NCBI GenBank assembly: GCA_000499405.2
Contig: HG738140.1
Span: 15,639,097 to 15,703,096, forward strand
Direction: 5' to 3'
Source: Onchocerca volvulus
Taxonomy: Eukaryota > Nematoda > Chromadorea > Rhabditida > Onchocercidae
Length of the DNA: 64,000 bases
Shown: one piece after another, positions 24,501-35,661 of the stretch
How positions within the stretch are numbered: position 1 is the first letter of the stretch
Layout of the letters: each line of letters starts with the position of its first letter
Position numbers and translations under genes: made by a program
Notes under the pieces: generated by a model
The model's input: only the letters and a program-made list of their open reading frames with translations
Told to the model about the DNA's origin: nothing
The model's database searches: none

Positions 24501-26715
24501 AAAATTAAGGCTAATGAAAATCGCTTATTTAATTTTCTGTGAAATTCCATTCTGAAGCAAAAATTTTTTTTTTTCAGGTAATTTGCAAGTTGTGAATCGT
24601 TACGCCTTTGGAGAACAAAGCCTTGCTGATATTGCCGACATAGGCAACCAGTTCTCCATGAAGGACTACAGTAAGTGAATAAGGCACTAATTGGTAGCTT
24701 TGGGCTGCTTAAAAGTAAAAAATTAGCTCAACCAATCGATAGTTTGCAGCGCCCATATTGATCGATTTCGTTAATTTTTTGCACTAAATATTGGAAGAAA
24801 TTAATTATTTAAAAAAAAATTTCAGTAATTCCTGCTTAAAAGAGTATTTTCAGAAAAAAATCATTCATCCGAAGTTCCCAGAAGTGCTTCATATAGAATC
24901 GGAAGTATGACAGATATGAAGGCTATATCAGATCCATTTGCTCCAAAAGGTATTTCAAACAAAGTCTCACTCTCTCTTTCTTATTTAACTTTCTACAGCA
25001 GAAATCCTTAAGACTCTTTAATTTTGCTGAATTTCCCATTTAATTTTATTCGCATAATTCTCGGAATCTATAACTTCTTCTGCCTCTTAACATGCTCTAT
25101 AAAAAGTTTCTCCTTAAAAAGGGATCAGTGATCATTTGTTTTCTGATATGTTCGATTTGCATCACTTCAAATCAATATTCCTATCAGAGTGACATTAAAA
25201 CTTTTTTACTTTTAATTATATCGAGGAAATTTTTGAAAAGTAACTCTTTCATGGAAGTCAAACACTAAAGAAAATGAAAAATGTAAATCTTGAGAATTTA
25301 TTGGTAGTTTGGGCAGAAATTTACCTCCATCCAAAACCATTGATGATCGTTTCAGGATCATTAACTAGCGAACATTCCTTTGAAAATTTTCACATCACTA
25401 AAAGTGTTTTCCTTATTTACTGTTTTTTGAACAGAATTCGAATCGAGAAGTTATGAACAATAATTTTTTTTTATCAACTTTCAAATTTTTCCTGGAAAAA
25501 TTTCTGCTTTTTAAAAACATTTTTGCGTATCTTTTTATTTTTGCCTGCCTGCTTAAAGTGATATCAGTTATCTAATCAATCCATGATTTTCTAGAAACGG
25601 CTAGCTTTCAAGATTATCCAACACAGCCTCACACTCGTTATACCGCTTCTGAAATTGAGGTAAATTTAAACAAGAAGTTTCGATAGTATCAAAAAATTGA
25701 GAATCATCAACAACTAGTCACAAAATGCTCGGCGTCTTTTGTTACTCTTTTGTCCAATATTTTGTAAAAGAAATAAACAAATAAATGCATTATTTAAAAG
25801 AAACTACTGATTCCACTTTCAGGATATCAATGCTTATCCGGAATTTGTTCGTGAAGATCATCTAATTGGTAAGAAGGCGCTTACTCGTGAGGAATATGAA
25901 GAATTGCGTGCTATTCCATCGATCACCGACAACGAATCAGAAAAATTGCCCATTATTAATCGATACGAATTACCGGATGATGAAGTGAAGGATTCAATAC
26001 CCGATTAATCGATATTCGATGCTTCATTAATTAATTGATAGTCGCGAGAAATTCATCATCTACTAAACTAAAACATGATTATGTTTTTCAGCTGGATGAT
26101 ATCAGAAATTTGCCGGATATCGTCGATTCACAGTACGCTATTGGACGTGGTATACGTTCAGACGAAGAAATTCAGACACTTTCGGACATGTAAGCCTTCT
26201 TCATTTTATGCATTTTTTTCCTATTTTTGCGAATCGTTGATCCATGAATTTACGAGAATTTCAAAATTTGTTGATTTTTTTGTGTATGCGATTACTGTAG
26301 AGGTTATTACAATTCCCTTCCAGTCATTCACCTTCTCCTGCATCGGATGCCAAGCTGTCAACAGCACAAAGTATTCACATTCGTCCTTCCAACGGTATGG
26401 CAAGTTCTGGTTTGCAATCCGCATATGTTGCGCCCGGCATGTACTGTATGATTTTTGCATTATTTCATTTTATTTGTCAGAAATTTCGCTTATTTCCTGC
26501 AATTAATCGATTCAAATGTTTTTAAATTTGTCACAATGCTTGTCTGCTATGCAAGACTCACTCAAACTGAATGTTCAAAATGCTTTCAAAATGATAATTC
26601 TCAAATTCAAAACAATTGAATCTTTATTTGCTGGGCAAATACCATAATACCATATCATCCATTTTCGCGAAAGATTATAAATTAGGTATGGGACTAAGTT
26701 TTCAGCATGGCCTGA
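18517..26715 (+). CDS. BTB/POZ-domain protein with a tail of tandem motif exons
   Basis: My model has 22 exons: 18517-18696, 18928-19023, 19371-19532, 19707-19876, 20003-20245, 20396-20516, 21007-21155, 21305-21348, 22937-23077, 23276-23383, 23516-23590, 23923-24027, 24165-24260, 24397-24456, 24578-24670, 24854-24949, 25356-25403, 25595-25659, 25823-25984, 26092-26189, 26324-26440, 26706-26715. All have GT/AG borders and agreeing phases, giving 812 codons plus stop. Residues ~1-150 resemble a BTB/POZ domain (SAIIDWMYTGEIQVTMEEY, then YLKAVNSLGINKLQQNLEN), followed by a helical BACK-like region to ~300. The tail is low-complexity and repeats a motif close to G-x-x-S-L-x-D-I-x-x-I-P-x-x-F. BTB-BACK proteins often act as dimeric Cullin-3 adaptors; that role here is inference, and no kelch repeats are seen. 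The start is the first in-frame ATG and may not be the true one. An alternative ending reads through the 25984 donor to TAA at 26006-26008. Confidence 0.75.
20766..20886. repeat. Inverted repeat in a BTB-gene intron
   Basis: Two arms of about 35 nt (20766-20800 and about 20850-20886) are imperfect reverse complements. The left arm contains GCATCTAAAACAACGAAGAA and the right contains TTCATTGTTTTAGATG. They are separated by about 50 nt. This could be a small non-autonomous inverted-repeat element or a structured intronic RNA. It lies between the exons ending at 20516 and starting at 21007. Confidence 0.7.
22744..22838 (+). other. Orphan motif exon of the BTB gene (no splice donor)
   Basis: After an ACAGTCAG acceptor, in the same phase 1 as the other motif exons, the frame reads YALCPENFLGINQLPEKFF and then runs into TAA at 22836. 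The sequence matches the tail repeat of the host gene (GINQLPEKF compared with DIASIPEQF), yet where the other exons have a phase-1 GT donor this one has TCATTC. It is either an alternative 3'-terminal exon giving a truncated isoform or a dead exon copy inside the 1.6-kb intron. Confidence 0.6.
23784..23862 (+). other. Motif exon of the BTB gene with defective splice acceptor
   Basis: The frame reads HRTFGTEKLGDLRNIPDQ and ends with a proper phase-1 donor (CGAG|GTATTAAG). It is clearly another copy of the tail repeat. At its start the sequence is CTCCCCCGAGCAG. To join the phase-1 exons around it, splicing would have to occur after CCCCCG, where no AG is present; the available AGs shift the frame. 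I left it out of the main model. It may be skipped, or the sequence may contain a one-base error in the C run. Confidence 0.6.
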
Positions 26716-28016
26716 GCTAGGCCATCAAGAACATTGAGTACTAAGTCCAGTGGAGCAAATTTGTTGGTATTCCTAAATTCTCATTTGCGAAGATGTTCAA
26801 TATGTCATATGCCAGCCTTGAAAATTGGTGAATTGAAAAAAGGGTTTATATATATAGATAACATTAATAATTTTTCCTACTACATTTATCTTGTTTTTTA
26901 TAGCTCAGCATTTCAATTCGAATGTTTCATCGGATTATATTGTGCACCGACCATAAATCGTGAAAAAAATATATTGGAAATGATTCTAATCTTGATTTCA
27001 TGAGAATTTTAGGAAATGACCCGTTTTCAAATCATTCAAGTAAATTTTATATCTGCTTGGATAAATGAGATTACAATTTCCATTTCGAAAATTGCATTTT
27101 TTATCACTACGAATATTATGTTGGTTCCACAAATCCTTCTCAACCGTGTTACTTATTTTCCTACAAGATAAAAACTGCATGATGAAGAAAGCGGAGATTT
27201 TTTATTGTTCCTCATCAGTGCTATCTTAACAATCAGGTTTAAAATAAGCTAAAAAGCATAAAATTTCACTTTTATGGATGGAAAAATACAAGTAAAATAT
27301 GCGAGATTACTTTCATGAGATTCATAATAACAACAGGATCAAAAAATGAACCAATGATAATTAGAAGCGTAGAGATATAATCTAATGATATAAAAAAAAA
27401 AACGAAAATAAATAAACAATATATATAATGATAGAATATGAATATAAAAAGTGATAATATAAACCGTATGAATTCCAAAGCAGAGTATCTCAACTGCAAA
27501 TAATAAGATCTCAAGGTTATTCTATCGGTGTATTTACATAATTAATCTCAATATTATAAATAAAAGGCATATTATCATGCAGGAATCCCTTTTTATAAAT
27601 ATATATAAAATAGTTCTCAGAAAAATGGAATAAAAAGCAATTACGATATAAATTAAGATAAAATAAGCCAAATAGCCAAAACAATCACATCTCTACTTAG
27701 AGCTATATATCTAAAGCATCATACCGAGGCTTCTCTTTGATACATAACAAATACTAATTAATTTGAAACTAGCTGAACTAGTTTTCATCAAATTATGCCT
27801 TTTAAAGCCAATTCCACAGATTTAAGTAACAATGTCAATTAATAAGTATCAAAAATTAGTTTTGGATCAAGAACCAATGTATCCAAAATTAGTTTTGGCT
27901 GGAATGAACAACGAGCAATAAGTGAATAATCATTCCATCAAGAAATAAATAAAGAATTTTGCAGCATTAGATAGCGAAAAAGTTTCATAAAATCGACAAA
28001 ATTAGGCTACATCGAA
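26716..28016. other. Intergenic region between convergent genes
   Basis: A/T-rich spacer between the 3' end of the BTB gene (+) and the 3' end of the selenocysteine-lyase-like gene (-). I see no further exon or RNA gene. Confidence 0.6.
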
Positions 28017-30593
28017 TCAAAAACTCGAGATGGGTCCTTTATTGATGACATTTAACAACGAACTGCCATATTTACCCATAAAAATAATTGCTTTTAATTC
28101 ATTCACCACTCGGTCTACTTCATCATATGTTGAATCTCTACCGAAACTAAATCGTACTGTCCGAAGTGCCAACTCATCACGAATACCGCATGCCGTTAGT
28201 ACTTGAGAACATCTGCAATAAAAACGGAAGGAGTGCTAAATATGAAATAAATAATACAAGTCTACAGTATTTCCAATGCTATTTGCAACTATGGCAGATG
28301 ATGCACTCTGCAATTTTAGGCTTGAAGCAATATGCCATTAATCCTCCATCCGGAAAATCGGAATGAAATTAAGATTTTCAAGAGAACCCAGGAATATATC
28401 CTGATATTACACGACCCGCGATCATCGGAAAACACAACAAATGGGAAAGAATTGGATAAACTAGTCTATACTATGATTTTTTGATATGAGGACACTTTAT
28501 TCGCTCAATATGAAATGTTCAACACTATATGAAAGGATATTTCGAGAGCTCTGATATCGAAATGTTCTACAAAGCTTAGTAAAAATGAACTAACTGTTGA
28601 TTAGATGCATGGCACGCAGCTCCAGTACTAGCAATAAATGATTTACATTTAGAGAGTAGTTCGAAAGCATCTCTTGAGTATTTAACAAATGACACACTGC
28701 TGGTATTTGGCAAACGTTCTGATGTTTCGAAATTAATCACAACCTCATCACTGAATACTTCCTAAAGTTCAGATAGTAATAACATTGCATGAATGAAGTC
28801 GAGAAAGGAAATTAGAAGTTCAAGAAACATTGATCATGGAAGAAAAATCGGATTATTCAATCATAGGAAGTGTGTTCAGACTTACTTTGAGCCGTTTTTC
28901 GAAATAATCTCGTATTTTTTGCATATGCTCTGAATATTTTTGAAGACCACTCAGTGCCACTTGTGCTGCTGTTCCCAGACCGACGATCATTGGTGTATTT
29001 TCTGTACTGTAAAAGAAAAACAAAAGACAATGGATATTTCTGACCATTATTCAAGTCACCACATTCTGCCCAATAATCCCTAATACTAGAAATACTTTTC
29101 TGATATTGTTCAGTGAAATTTTGATAAAATTATAGAAATTAAATGCGAAGTGGAATTTCTAGATCACCAAATCTGGCGTTAAGAATTTTGAGGTAACATA
29201 CCCCGCCCGTTTACCTCGTTCTTGATTGCCGCCACAGAACATCGCCTTTAAAGGTATTTTCGTTTCAGCTTTTATTACCAACGCACCAATTCGTGGTCCA
29301 TAAAATTTATGCCCCGCAATGGTCACAAAATCGACATTTAAAGCATTCATATCGACATCAATCTTACCAACAGCCTGGGATGCGTCACTGTGTACAAATA
29401 TCCGATCTTCAAATTTGTTTTCCCATTTCCTGAAAATATCAATCAAATTACATGACTTAGCGAATGATAAACTGAGTCGCGCACTAAGACAAATAGGAGT
29501 GGTAAATTTATTTTTGATTATTTCTGATTATTACAAACCTCAGCAAAAGTCATAAAAACTGCAATAAACAATTTTGGGATGCTCGCTGATATTTTGCTGA
29601 TCGAAATATTTTTTATAAGAGGTCGTAAGCATAACCTGGCAATTTCAGCAACTGCAGCAACAGGCTGTATAACGCCTGTCTCGTTATTTGCCGTCATCAC
29701 TGATATCAAACAAGTTCGATCGCAGATTGCATTTTCCACATCATCTAATTTTATGCGACCAGTTGCCAGATTAATGTCGATTTCAGTCAAGTCTGATGAA
29801 AATAAACAAATGTTAGCAGAAAGTTGCGTCGATAATAGAATAAGTTCATTTTTGGGATGAATTTTATCCTGCGTGCATTTTAAAAATAATGCATGCAGGA
29901 TAAAGCATAAAAAGAATCAATGTACATTTTCAGTACCAAAGTTTTCAAAACTGAAGCAAATTTCGTAATCAAAATACTTAAATTACTAAACTTACCAATT
30001 TCTTGCTTCTTTTTCAGGTCACGCAATGGTTCTAAAATTGATGGATGTTCTATAGCAGAGACTATAATGTGTGGTTTATAGTCCCGTCCCCAAACTGCTT
30101 TCCGTTGTTCAATGCAGTTATATATTACCCAGATATTGGTCTAAACAAACAATATGTTAAAAAATACAGTGTTCATCACTAATTCAATAATATTATAAGA
30201 GAGAAATACGAAAATCTAACCTCAGTTCCACCCGACGTAAAAAATATTTCTTTATCGGAAACATGTAATAGCTTGGCGATTTTTTGCCGTGCATCTCCAA
30301 TCATATCCTTCGCTTTTTTTCCTTTATAATTTTTTAAAAATCAAGAAATGATCACTGAGAAACAGAAGAGTTTCAAAAAAGAAATTGGAAAATGGAGAAT
30401 TCTTCTTCCTTCTTCTCTTCTTACAAGACATTTTTAACTTGCAGTCAAAAGACTTACCAAGTTCATTGTTACTACTTGGATTACCCCAAATTTCGAATGC
30501 ATCTACCATAGACTGCTTAACATCTTCATCGATCGGTGTAGTTGCATTATAATCCAAGTAGACCTGTCTCTGTTCTTCGATATACCAAGCCAT
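28017..30593 (-). CDS. SCLY: Selenocysteine lyase-like PLP enzyme (NifS/class V aminotransferase family)
   Basis: Eight exons on the minus strand: 30458-30593, 30221-30312, 29996-30140, 29636-29792, 29202-29429, 28886-29006, 28595-28761, 28017-28212. Phases agree throughout and give 413 aa. Visible landmarks in order are VYLDYNATTPI at the N-terminus, IFFTSGGTE, the cofactor-stacking histidine in VSAIEHPSI, TANNETGVIQPV, HSDASQAVGK, the PLP-binding lysine in TIAGHKFYGPRIGAL, TENTPMIVGLGTA, and the catalytic cysteine in STGAACHAS. The family removes selenium or sulfur from selenocysteine or cysteine to give alanine. GHKFYGPRIGAL and the GAACH setting fit selenocysteine lyase better than mitochondrial NFS1. 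No transit peptide is visible, so a cytosolic enzyme is likely. The gene is divergent from the NDUFA7-like gene, with about 1.6 kb between them. Confidence 0.9.
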
Positions 30594-30608
30594 TCAAATC
30601 AATGATTG

Positions 30609-30613
30609 GCTAA
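30609..30613 (-). promoter_or_regulatory. Candidate trans-splice acceptor of the SCLY-like gene
   Basis: On the minus strand a T-rich run ends in TTTTTTAG at 30610-30611, leaving a 5' leader of only 16 nt before the ATG at 30593. There is no other plausible upstream coding exon. This is the arrangement expected for spliced-leader addition in nematodes. Confidence 0.5.
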
Positions 30614-32204
30614 AAAAAGAAAAATAAAGTAATACTTCATTTCGTTTAAATTTCATATCAGTGAAAACTAGAAAGTAAACAATATATAGTGTAACTGTTA
30701 TTTAATAAAGAAAAAATGGGAAGAGCATCATTATCTACGTAATATTTAAATATATGGGAATATTAGATATACTTGAAGTCAGGATAAGAGATTTTAAAGA
30801 GAATCGCTAAATTTAGTTAAAAGTAACTCGAAAAGAGCCTAAAAAAATAAATGAATGACTCCTAAGAAAATATTACTTCTTGCATTACTAGGTTTTGGAA
30901 ACAGATCTTACAAGTCGAAGTGGATTCGGCATCCAGCAAAGATACTGATGTATTCACTGAATGTAAATCCATTACTAAAGACAACACTTTATTGCCTGAT
31001 TTATCCTGCCTTTATGAGGTTCGCTTTTCGCTACAAAGACGGACGAAAAAAATTATCATCCGTTAACAAAGTGAACAGTTGATGAAACATTTAGACTCAG
31101 ATATGAAATTTCCTCATTTTCATTTCTTATCTCTTAATTACTACATAATTAAGAATCTTTATGGATAAGAAACTCCTCAAGAATCTGTGGAGAATAAAAC
31201 GAAAAAAAAGAAAGGCAATATTGACAGCATTGATTTTGACAATACATTCATTTTAGCTGAGATGAATGGATGCTATCCCTTGTTGACTGAATATTATTAA
31301 CTATTTGAAGTATAACGAGCGATAACATCTTACACTACACATATTTTTACATCCAAATATTAACTTTCTTTAATCACTTATTCTGATTGTCATTTCACTT
31401 CTTCAAAATTCATACTTGGCTATGAAAACAATAATTCATTTTCGAAGAAACTCTAAAAACACTATATAGAACAAATGATATTTTGCTTGCTTGAAGAAGA
31501 CAAAAACTGTCTGAAAGGAACTTTGGATCAGTTTTCAAGCTACTAAAAAACAAATAACAAAAAGAAACGCCTTAGAAAGCGGAGAGAGAGGAAAGTTGGA
31601 ATGAGGGATGAAGACCTTTGCAATGCAGGCTAGAATGATAAATTATCATTAAACAGCTGGCAAAGGATAACATCAATATTCCACGCATACAAATCAAATA
31701 TGGCAGTAATAACAATAATAAACAGCTTTGAGACACAATCGTTTCATTGATGCGCAGTTAGATTTTCACAGCTTAAATTGCATTATTATGCGCGAGGGGT
31801 GTCTGTTAATTCTCGAGAATTTGGGGGGAAGGGATGAACATTTTGATGGGCGGATTTTAGAGTTTGACCTTTAATTTTCTCTCTGGAATTTTCCAATTGT
31901 CCAGGAAGACAATGTAATTGATTTCATGGAAATATTGATGGAAGTCAGTTGATTCGGTCAAATTTCCGCAGAGAATTAGAAACTGGAATAACCACTATCC
32001 TAGAGAAAAGAAATCAGCCGATTTCTGACACGCATTTGCATAATTACTGGAAGGTTTCTGATTATCTTTGATTACAAAGTGAGTGAAACGATGAGGTTAA
32101 TGATCGCTTAGGAAAGGAGAGGCGTCGACAATTGGAATATGACCAGAAACTGACCCCTTGACAAATGATTATTTAAGAATAGATGGGAAAAAAATAGCAT
32201 ATTT
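30614..32204. other. Divergent intergenic region
   Basis: About 1.6 kb separates the divergent SCLY-like and NDUFA7-like genes and probably holds both promoters. I see no exon. A slightly GC-richer stretch with GGGG tracts at 31,790-31,880 is the only compositional feature. Confidence 0.5.
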
Positions 32205-32205
32205 C

Positions 32206-32207
32206 AG
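32206..32207 (+). promoter_or_regulatory. Candidate trans-splice acceptor of the NDUFA7-like gene
   Basis: ATATTTCAG ends five bases before the ATG at 32213. A leader this short, with a consensus nematode 3' splice site, suggests spliced-leader addition. Confidence 0.55.
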
Positions 32208-32212
32208 GGGAA

Positions 32213-33129
32213 ATGGCTAGCAAATTACCAAAAATTGCACCTAAAACAGTCATTAATCGTGCACAAACTCCAATAATGGTATGGCTACGTGATAAGCTAA
32301 ATGCAGTATATCGAGATCGAACTACTCCACCACCCGGCTTACCAACATCTGATGGTGAGGTCGGTTGACTTTTGCTTATCTTTATAATTCTTATCTAGAT
32401 TTTCTAGATCAAATTAATTATTGTAAGGTAATTACGCGAAATCATCGGCATGTATTTTTACTGCCGAATTCCGTTCTTTTGCAGAGCAAATTCTATGAAA
32501 TGAATCGTTTTCCAAATACACAAGCAGCACGAAGTCGTCCTTCTGCGTCATTACCTGGTGGAGTACATCACAAGTCATCAGATAATTATTATTTGGAGAG
32601 AGATGCTCGACGAAGTGTTCAACCCCCAAAATGTATATATTCCACAGATTCTCATGGTCCTGTTTTCAAAAGTCTCGACGGCGAAGTAATAAGGTAACTC
32701 ACTTGCTTCAAATGATTCTTTTCATGAAGTAATTTTTCATGCAGTGCTTATTTCGAAGGTCTTTATTTTTTATCCATCTATTTACAAACCCAGTATTTAT
32801 TGAATATGATACTGAGGTTATAGGAGGCTTTCATATACTCAAAATAGATGTGTTGTCAGTATAATTGGTTCCATCACACGACCAGATTTTTCTGATTGAA
32901 TTTAAAATCATCTATACTTTACTTTCACAAACCATTTTTTAAATATTTTAGTTGTGAGGCAGGAACAAAAGTAGAAGCAGGTTTGCGAAAAAATTTTGGC
33001 TTAGAAGCACCAACTCCGGGTTTCGGATACGCATGGCATCGGAACAAAGAGGATGAATTACCAACAACAAAATATTCGAAAGATTTTGCTGCACTAGAAA
33101 AATACGACAAATTCACATATAGTGATTAA
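32213..33129 (+). CDS. NDUFA7: NADH dehydrogenase (ubiquinone) 1 alpha subcomplex subunit 7 homologue (B14.5a)
   Basis: Three exons, 32213-32359, 32485-32693 and 32952-33129, join in phases 0 and 2 to encode 177 aa. The family signature is clear: a PPPGLP segment, then GGVHHKSSDNYYLERDARR followed by SVQPP, matching the HK-S-NYY-RD-RR-PP core of B14.5a. This is a small accessory subunit on the matrix side of mitochondrial complex I, needed for assembly or stability rather than electron transfer. The protein is longer than the ~113-residue mammalian subunit because of a C-terminal extension (GLEAPTPGFGYAWHRNKEDE onward) encoded mainly by exon 3. An alternative donor GTGAGG at 32355 would break the frame with exon 2. 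AATAAA follows the stop by 18 nt. Confidence 0.85.
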
Positions 33130-33147
33130 TTAAAGTGTATAATCTGT

Positions 33148-33153
33148 AATAAA
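33148..33153 (+). terminator. Polyadenylation signal of the NDUFA7-like gene
   Basis: AATAAA lies 18 nt after the TAA at 33127-33129, in A/T-rich sequence. Confidence 0.6.
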
Positions 33154-33387
33154 TTTAGACATATTCATGCTGCTTATACTAACTTTTCTGTTTCAAGAAA
33201 GGAACGTGTCTGTAGTAGTTATTCATTGAAATTTTGATAATTATTGATCAAATGTCAATCCGATGAAAGAAAGAATGGGAAAAGAAAAGATCATTCAGTG
33301 AAGCTTCAAGATTTAAAAATGCACACTTTTTCAAGTCCTAATTGGTGGGGATTTCAAGTGCAAACTAAAAAAGAGAATATTAATGCG

Positions 33388-33418
<31 letters not shown>

Positions 33419-34337
33419 TCATAGAGATATATATTATATTTATTATTTATTTGGTGTAATTATTATCTTGTACAAAATTTGACTTTTAAAAAATTTATTA
33501 TATAAATACTCGATTTCACAACAGATTATGAGGAAACTTATATAACTTTCATCAGCGCCTCTTTCCCATTAGTTTTTCCTGGGTTCGAAGAAAGAGCAAA
33601 CATCAATTGTAAACTCGTGAAGATGTGTGGTGATGATAAATGGAGAGAGGGAGAAGAAAGAGGGAATTGTTCCAAAACATATGCCCGAGGCAAATATTCT
33701 GCATGAGATGGCATCGGAGTGGATTCAAGGGTTTTAAGAAATTACCTGTTTGTGTGTACTTCCTTTCCAAGGCATTTCATGTGCTGTGTGAAAGAGAGTT
33801 GAAAGATCGTATACGGGAAAAGATATGGTTTTGAAGCAGGATGATTTTCTGATGATAGTGACGTCAGTGATGACGATAATACCAGTTATGGGCATGGTCC
33901 GACGATTTCTCGTCTTAACTTTCCCTCATACCAATTTTTCATTTTCGCTTGACTTGCTTTACTTTCCTCTTTCTTCGATGCGAAGTTTCTGTTAGATGTA
34001 TATCTGAGATGTATATCATTTATTGTTGCTGTTTTGCATGCTTTATGAGAAATGCAATTCAAGGTTGCACGTCTTGCGTTTCTTAGATTTCGCATATCTT
34101 GCATTTGTTCTCTTTCCTTTCTTGCTTTGTGAACTAATTGTTAGCTTAATTTTTCCGTAAGAATATTTCATTATTTGCATGTTCAGTGTATTCAGTGTAA
34201 ATGTTGCATTGTTAATTGTCTTGAATTCTTCTTATGTAAAGAATGCATTAATATTTGTTTCAGTTGGAATGTTAGAATGTTTTTTTGTTATTATTGATAA
34301 CAAAATATTATATGATTGGTCATTCTATTCCAGTTGA
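33154..34337. other. Intergenic region, no recognisable gene
   Basis: Contains T-rich runs (about 33,390-33,430) and a somewhat GC-richer patch at 33,600-33,900. I see no convincing exon. Confidence 0.5.
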
Positions 34338-34514
34338 ACTGAAAAGCCAGAATTTGCTGATGAGCAAAGAAATGAGGAAGAACAAGATCTATTGACCTGT
34401 ACAGATGAACAGCTTGTTTTTAATTTATTGCACAATCTAATCATTCCGGAATGGGCAGGACAATTTATAAATTTGAATAATTATGAGCTTTTACTCTCAA
34501 AAAACAAGCAGTAG
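34338..34514 (+). other. Isolated coding-like frame, possible gene relic
   Basis: A 58-codon frame without an initiator reads EKPEFADEQRNEEEQDLL and later IIPEWAGQFINLNNYELLL, ending at TAG. An acceptor-like TATTCCAG lies at 34326-34333, but an in-frame TGA at 34335-34337 separates it from the frame. The composition (acidic patch followed by an amphipathic region) is protein-like and unlike the flanking A/T-rich DNA. It is probably the remnant of a gene or a terminal exon whose neighbours are lost. I do not recognise it. Confidence 0.35.
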
Positions 34515-35608
34515 ACGGAATTTTAATTAATGAGTGTTTAAATGTCAGATATCCAATCATTCACTTAAATGGAGCTTTGCTCTCGCTATGATCTCATATT
34601 ATTGTTTAAAAACCCGACAATCGTGATTAAAATATTTCTTTTAATGAGATATCTCGTAGGCCAGTGGCTGTGAATATTTAAATTTATACTAAGAAGATTC
34701 AGATTTCAATGTTACGTATGAGCTGGCAATGATATACTTCGAAATTTTAAATGATAGCTGCTAAATCTGATCCTACTCCATTCAAAAATGGCATGTAAAA
34801 TGAAGTGTTTTTTTTTCATGCAACATTTCAAGAATCTTTTTTCTGTTTGCAAAATCATTTCGAAGAATTTTTTTCATTCTCTGATTCAAAAACTGGTCGG
34901 AAATGATCATGAAAATCCGGTGTCAGTTTGACAGAATTTTGGGGCATTAACTTTCGAGACCGAAAACTTGTCATATCTCGAGGATTTGCTCTTGAGAGGT
35001 GTCACAAGAGGAAGGAAGTAATGTATTTTAATGAAATGAATGAATCAGGTATCATCATTTTATAACGATGATAAGTTGATTAATTTTCTATAGCAAAATT
35101 GAACCGGATTTGATAAGATAATTTTATTGAACAAGACAAAGGTAGAGTGAAAATCATGGGACGAAGAAATGAGGGAGGCCATAGCGGAACAATACCGACG
35201 ACATCTGCTCTTTCGGTATATTGTATAAATCAGGTTTTTCATGTTTCCAACCTTTTTTCTTCCTTCTCCGCCCATCAATCATGTCTCTTTCTTCCTCTCC
35301 TTTGTTATACCTAATATCATTATTACAATTAGTAAGTGATTTGTAAATTTTCTCGAGGGCATGAAAAGACGCATTTCATGTTATAGTCGTCGATGGTGAT
35401 TTTCTAACACCCGGATTGCAATCGAGTTTTGCATTATTGCGTATGGTTGATTAAGAGAGAGAGACAAAGAATGCGAAATAAGGATATCACTCCCAGACAG
35501 GCCATTCGTTATCATGAATTCCTCATATCATATCATATCAGTCATGCAGCATAATGCATTCCCCGTTTGTGGACCATAATGATAAATAAATTAGCCTTCT
35601 AATTATTA

Positions 35609-35611
<3 letters not shown>

Positions 35612-35659
<48 letters not shown>
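35612..35659. repeat. (TC)n microsatellite
   Basis: An uninterrupted TC dinucleotide run of about 48 nt. Confidence 0.97.

Positions 35660-35661
<2 letters not shown>

Noticed and set aside
32925..33116. Minus-strand frame opposite NDUFA7 exon 3
   Set aside because: Antisense shadow of a confidently identified exon; the same applies to frames opposite the MTHFR and SCLY exons.
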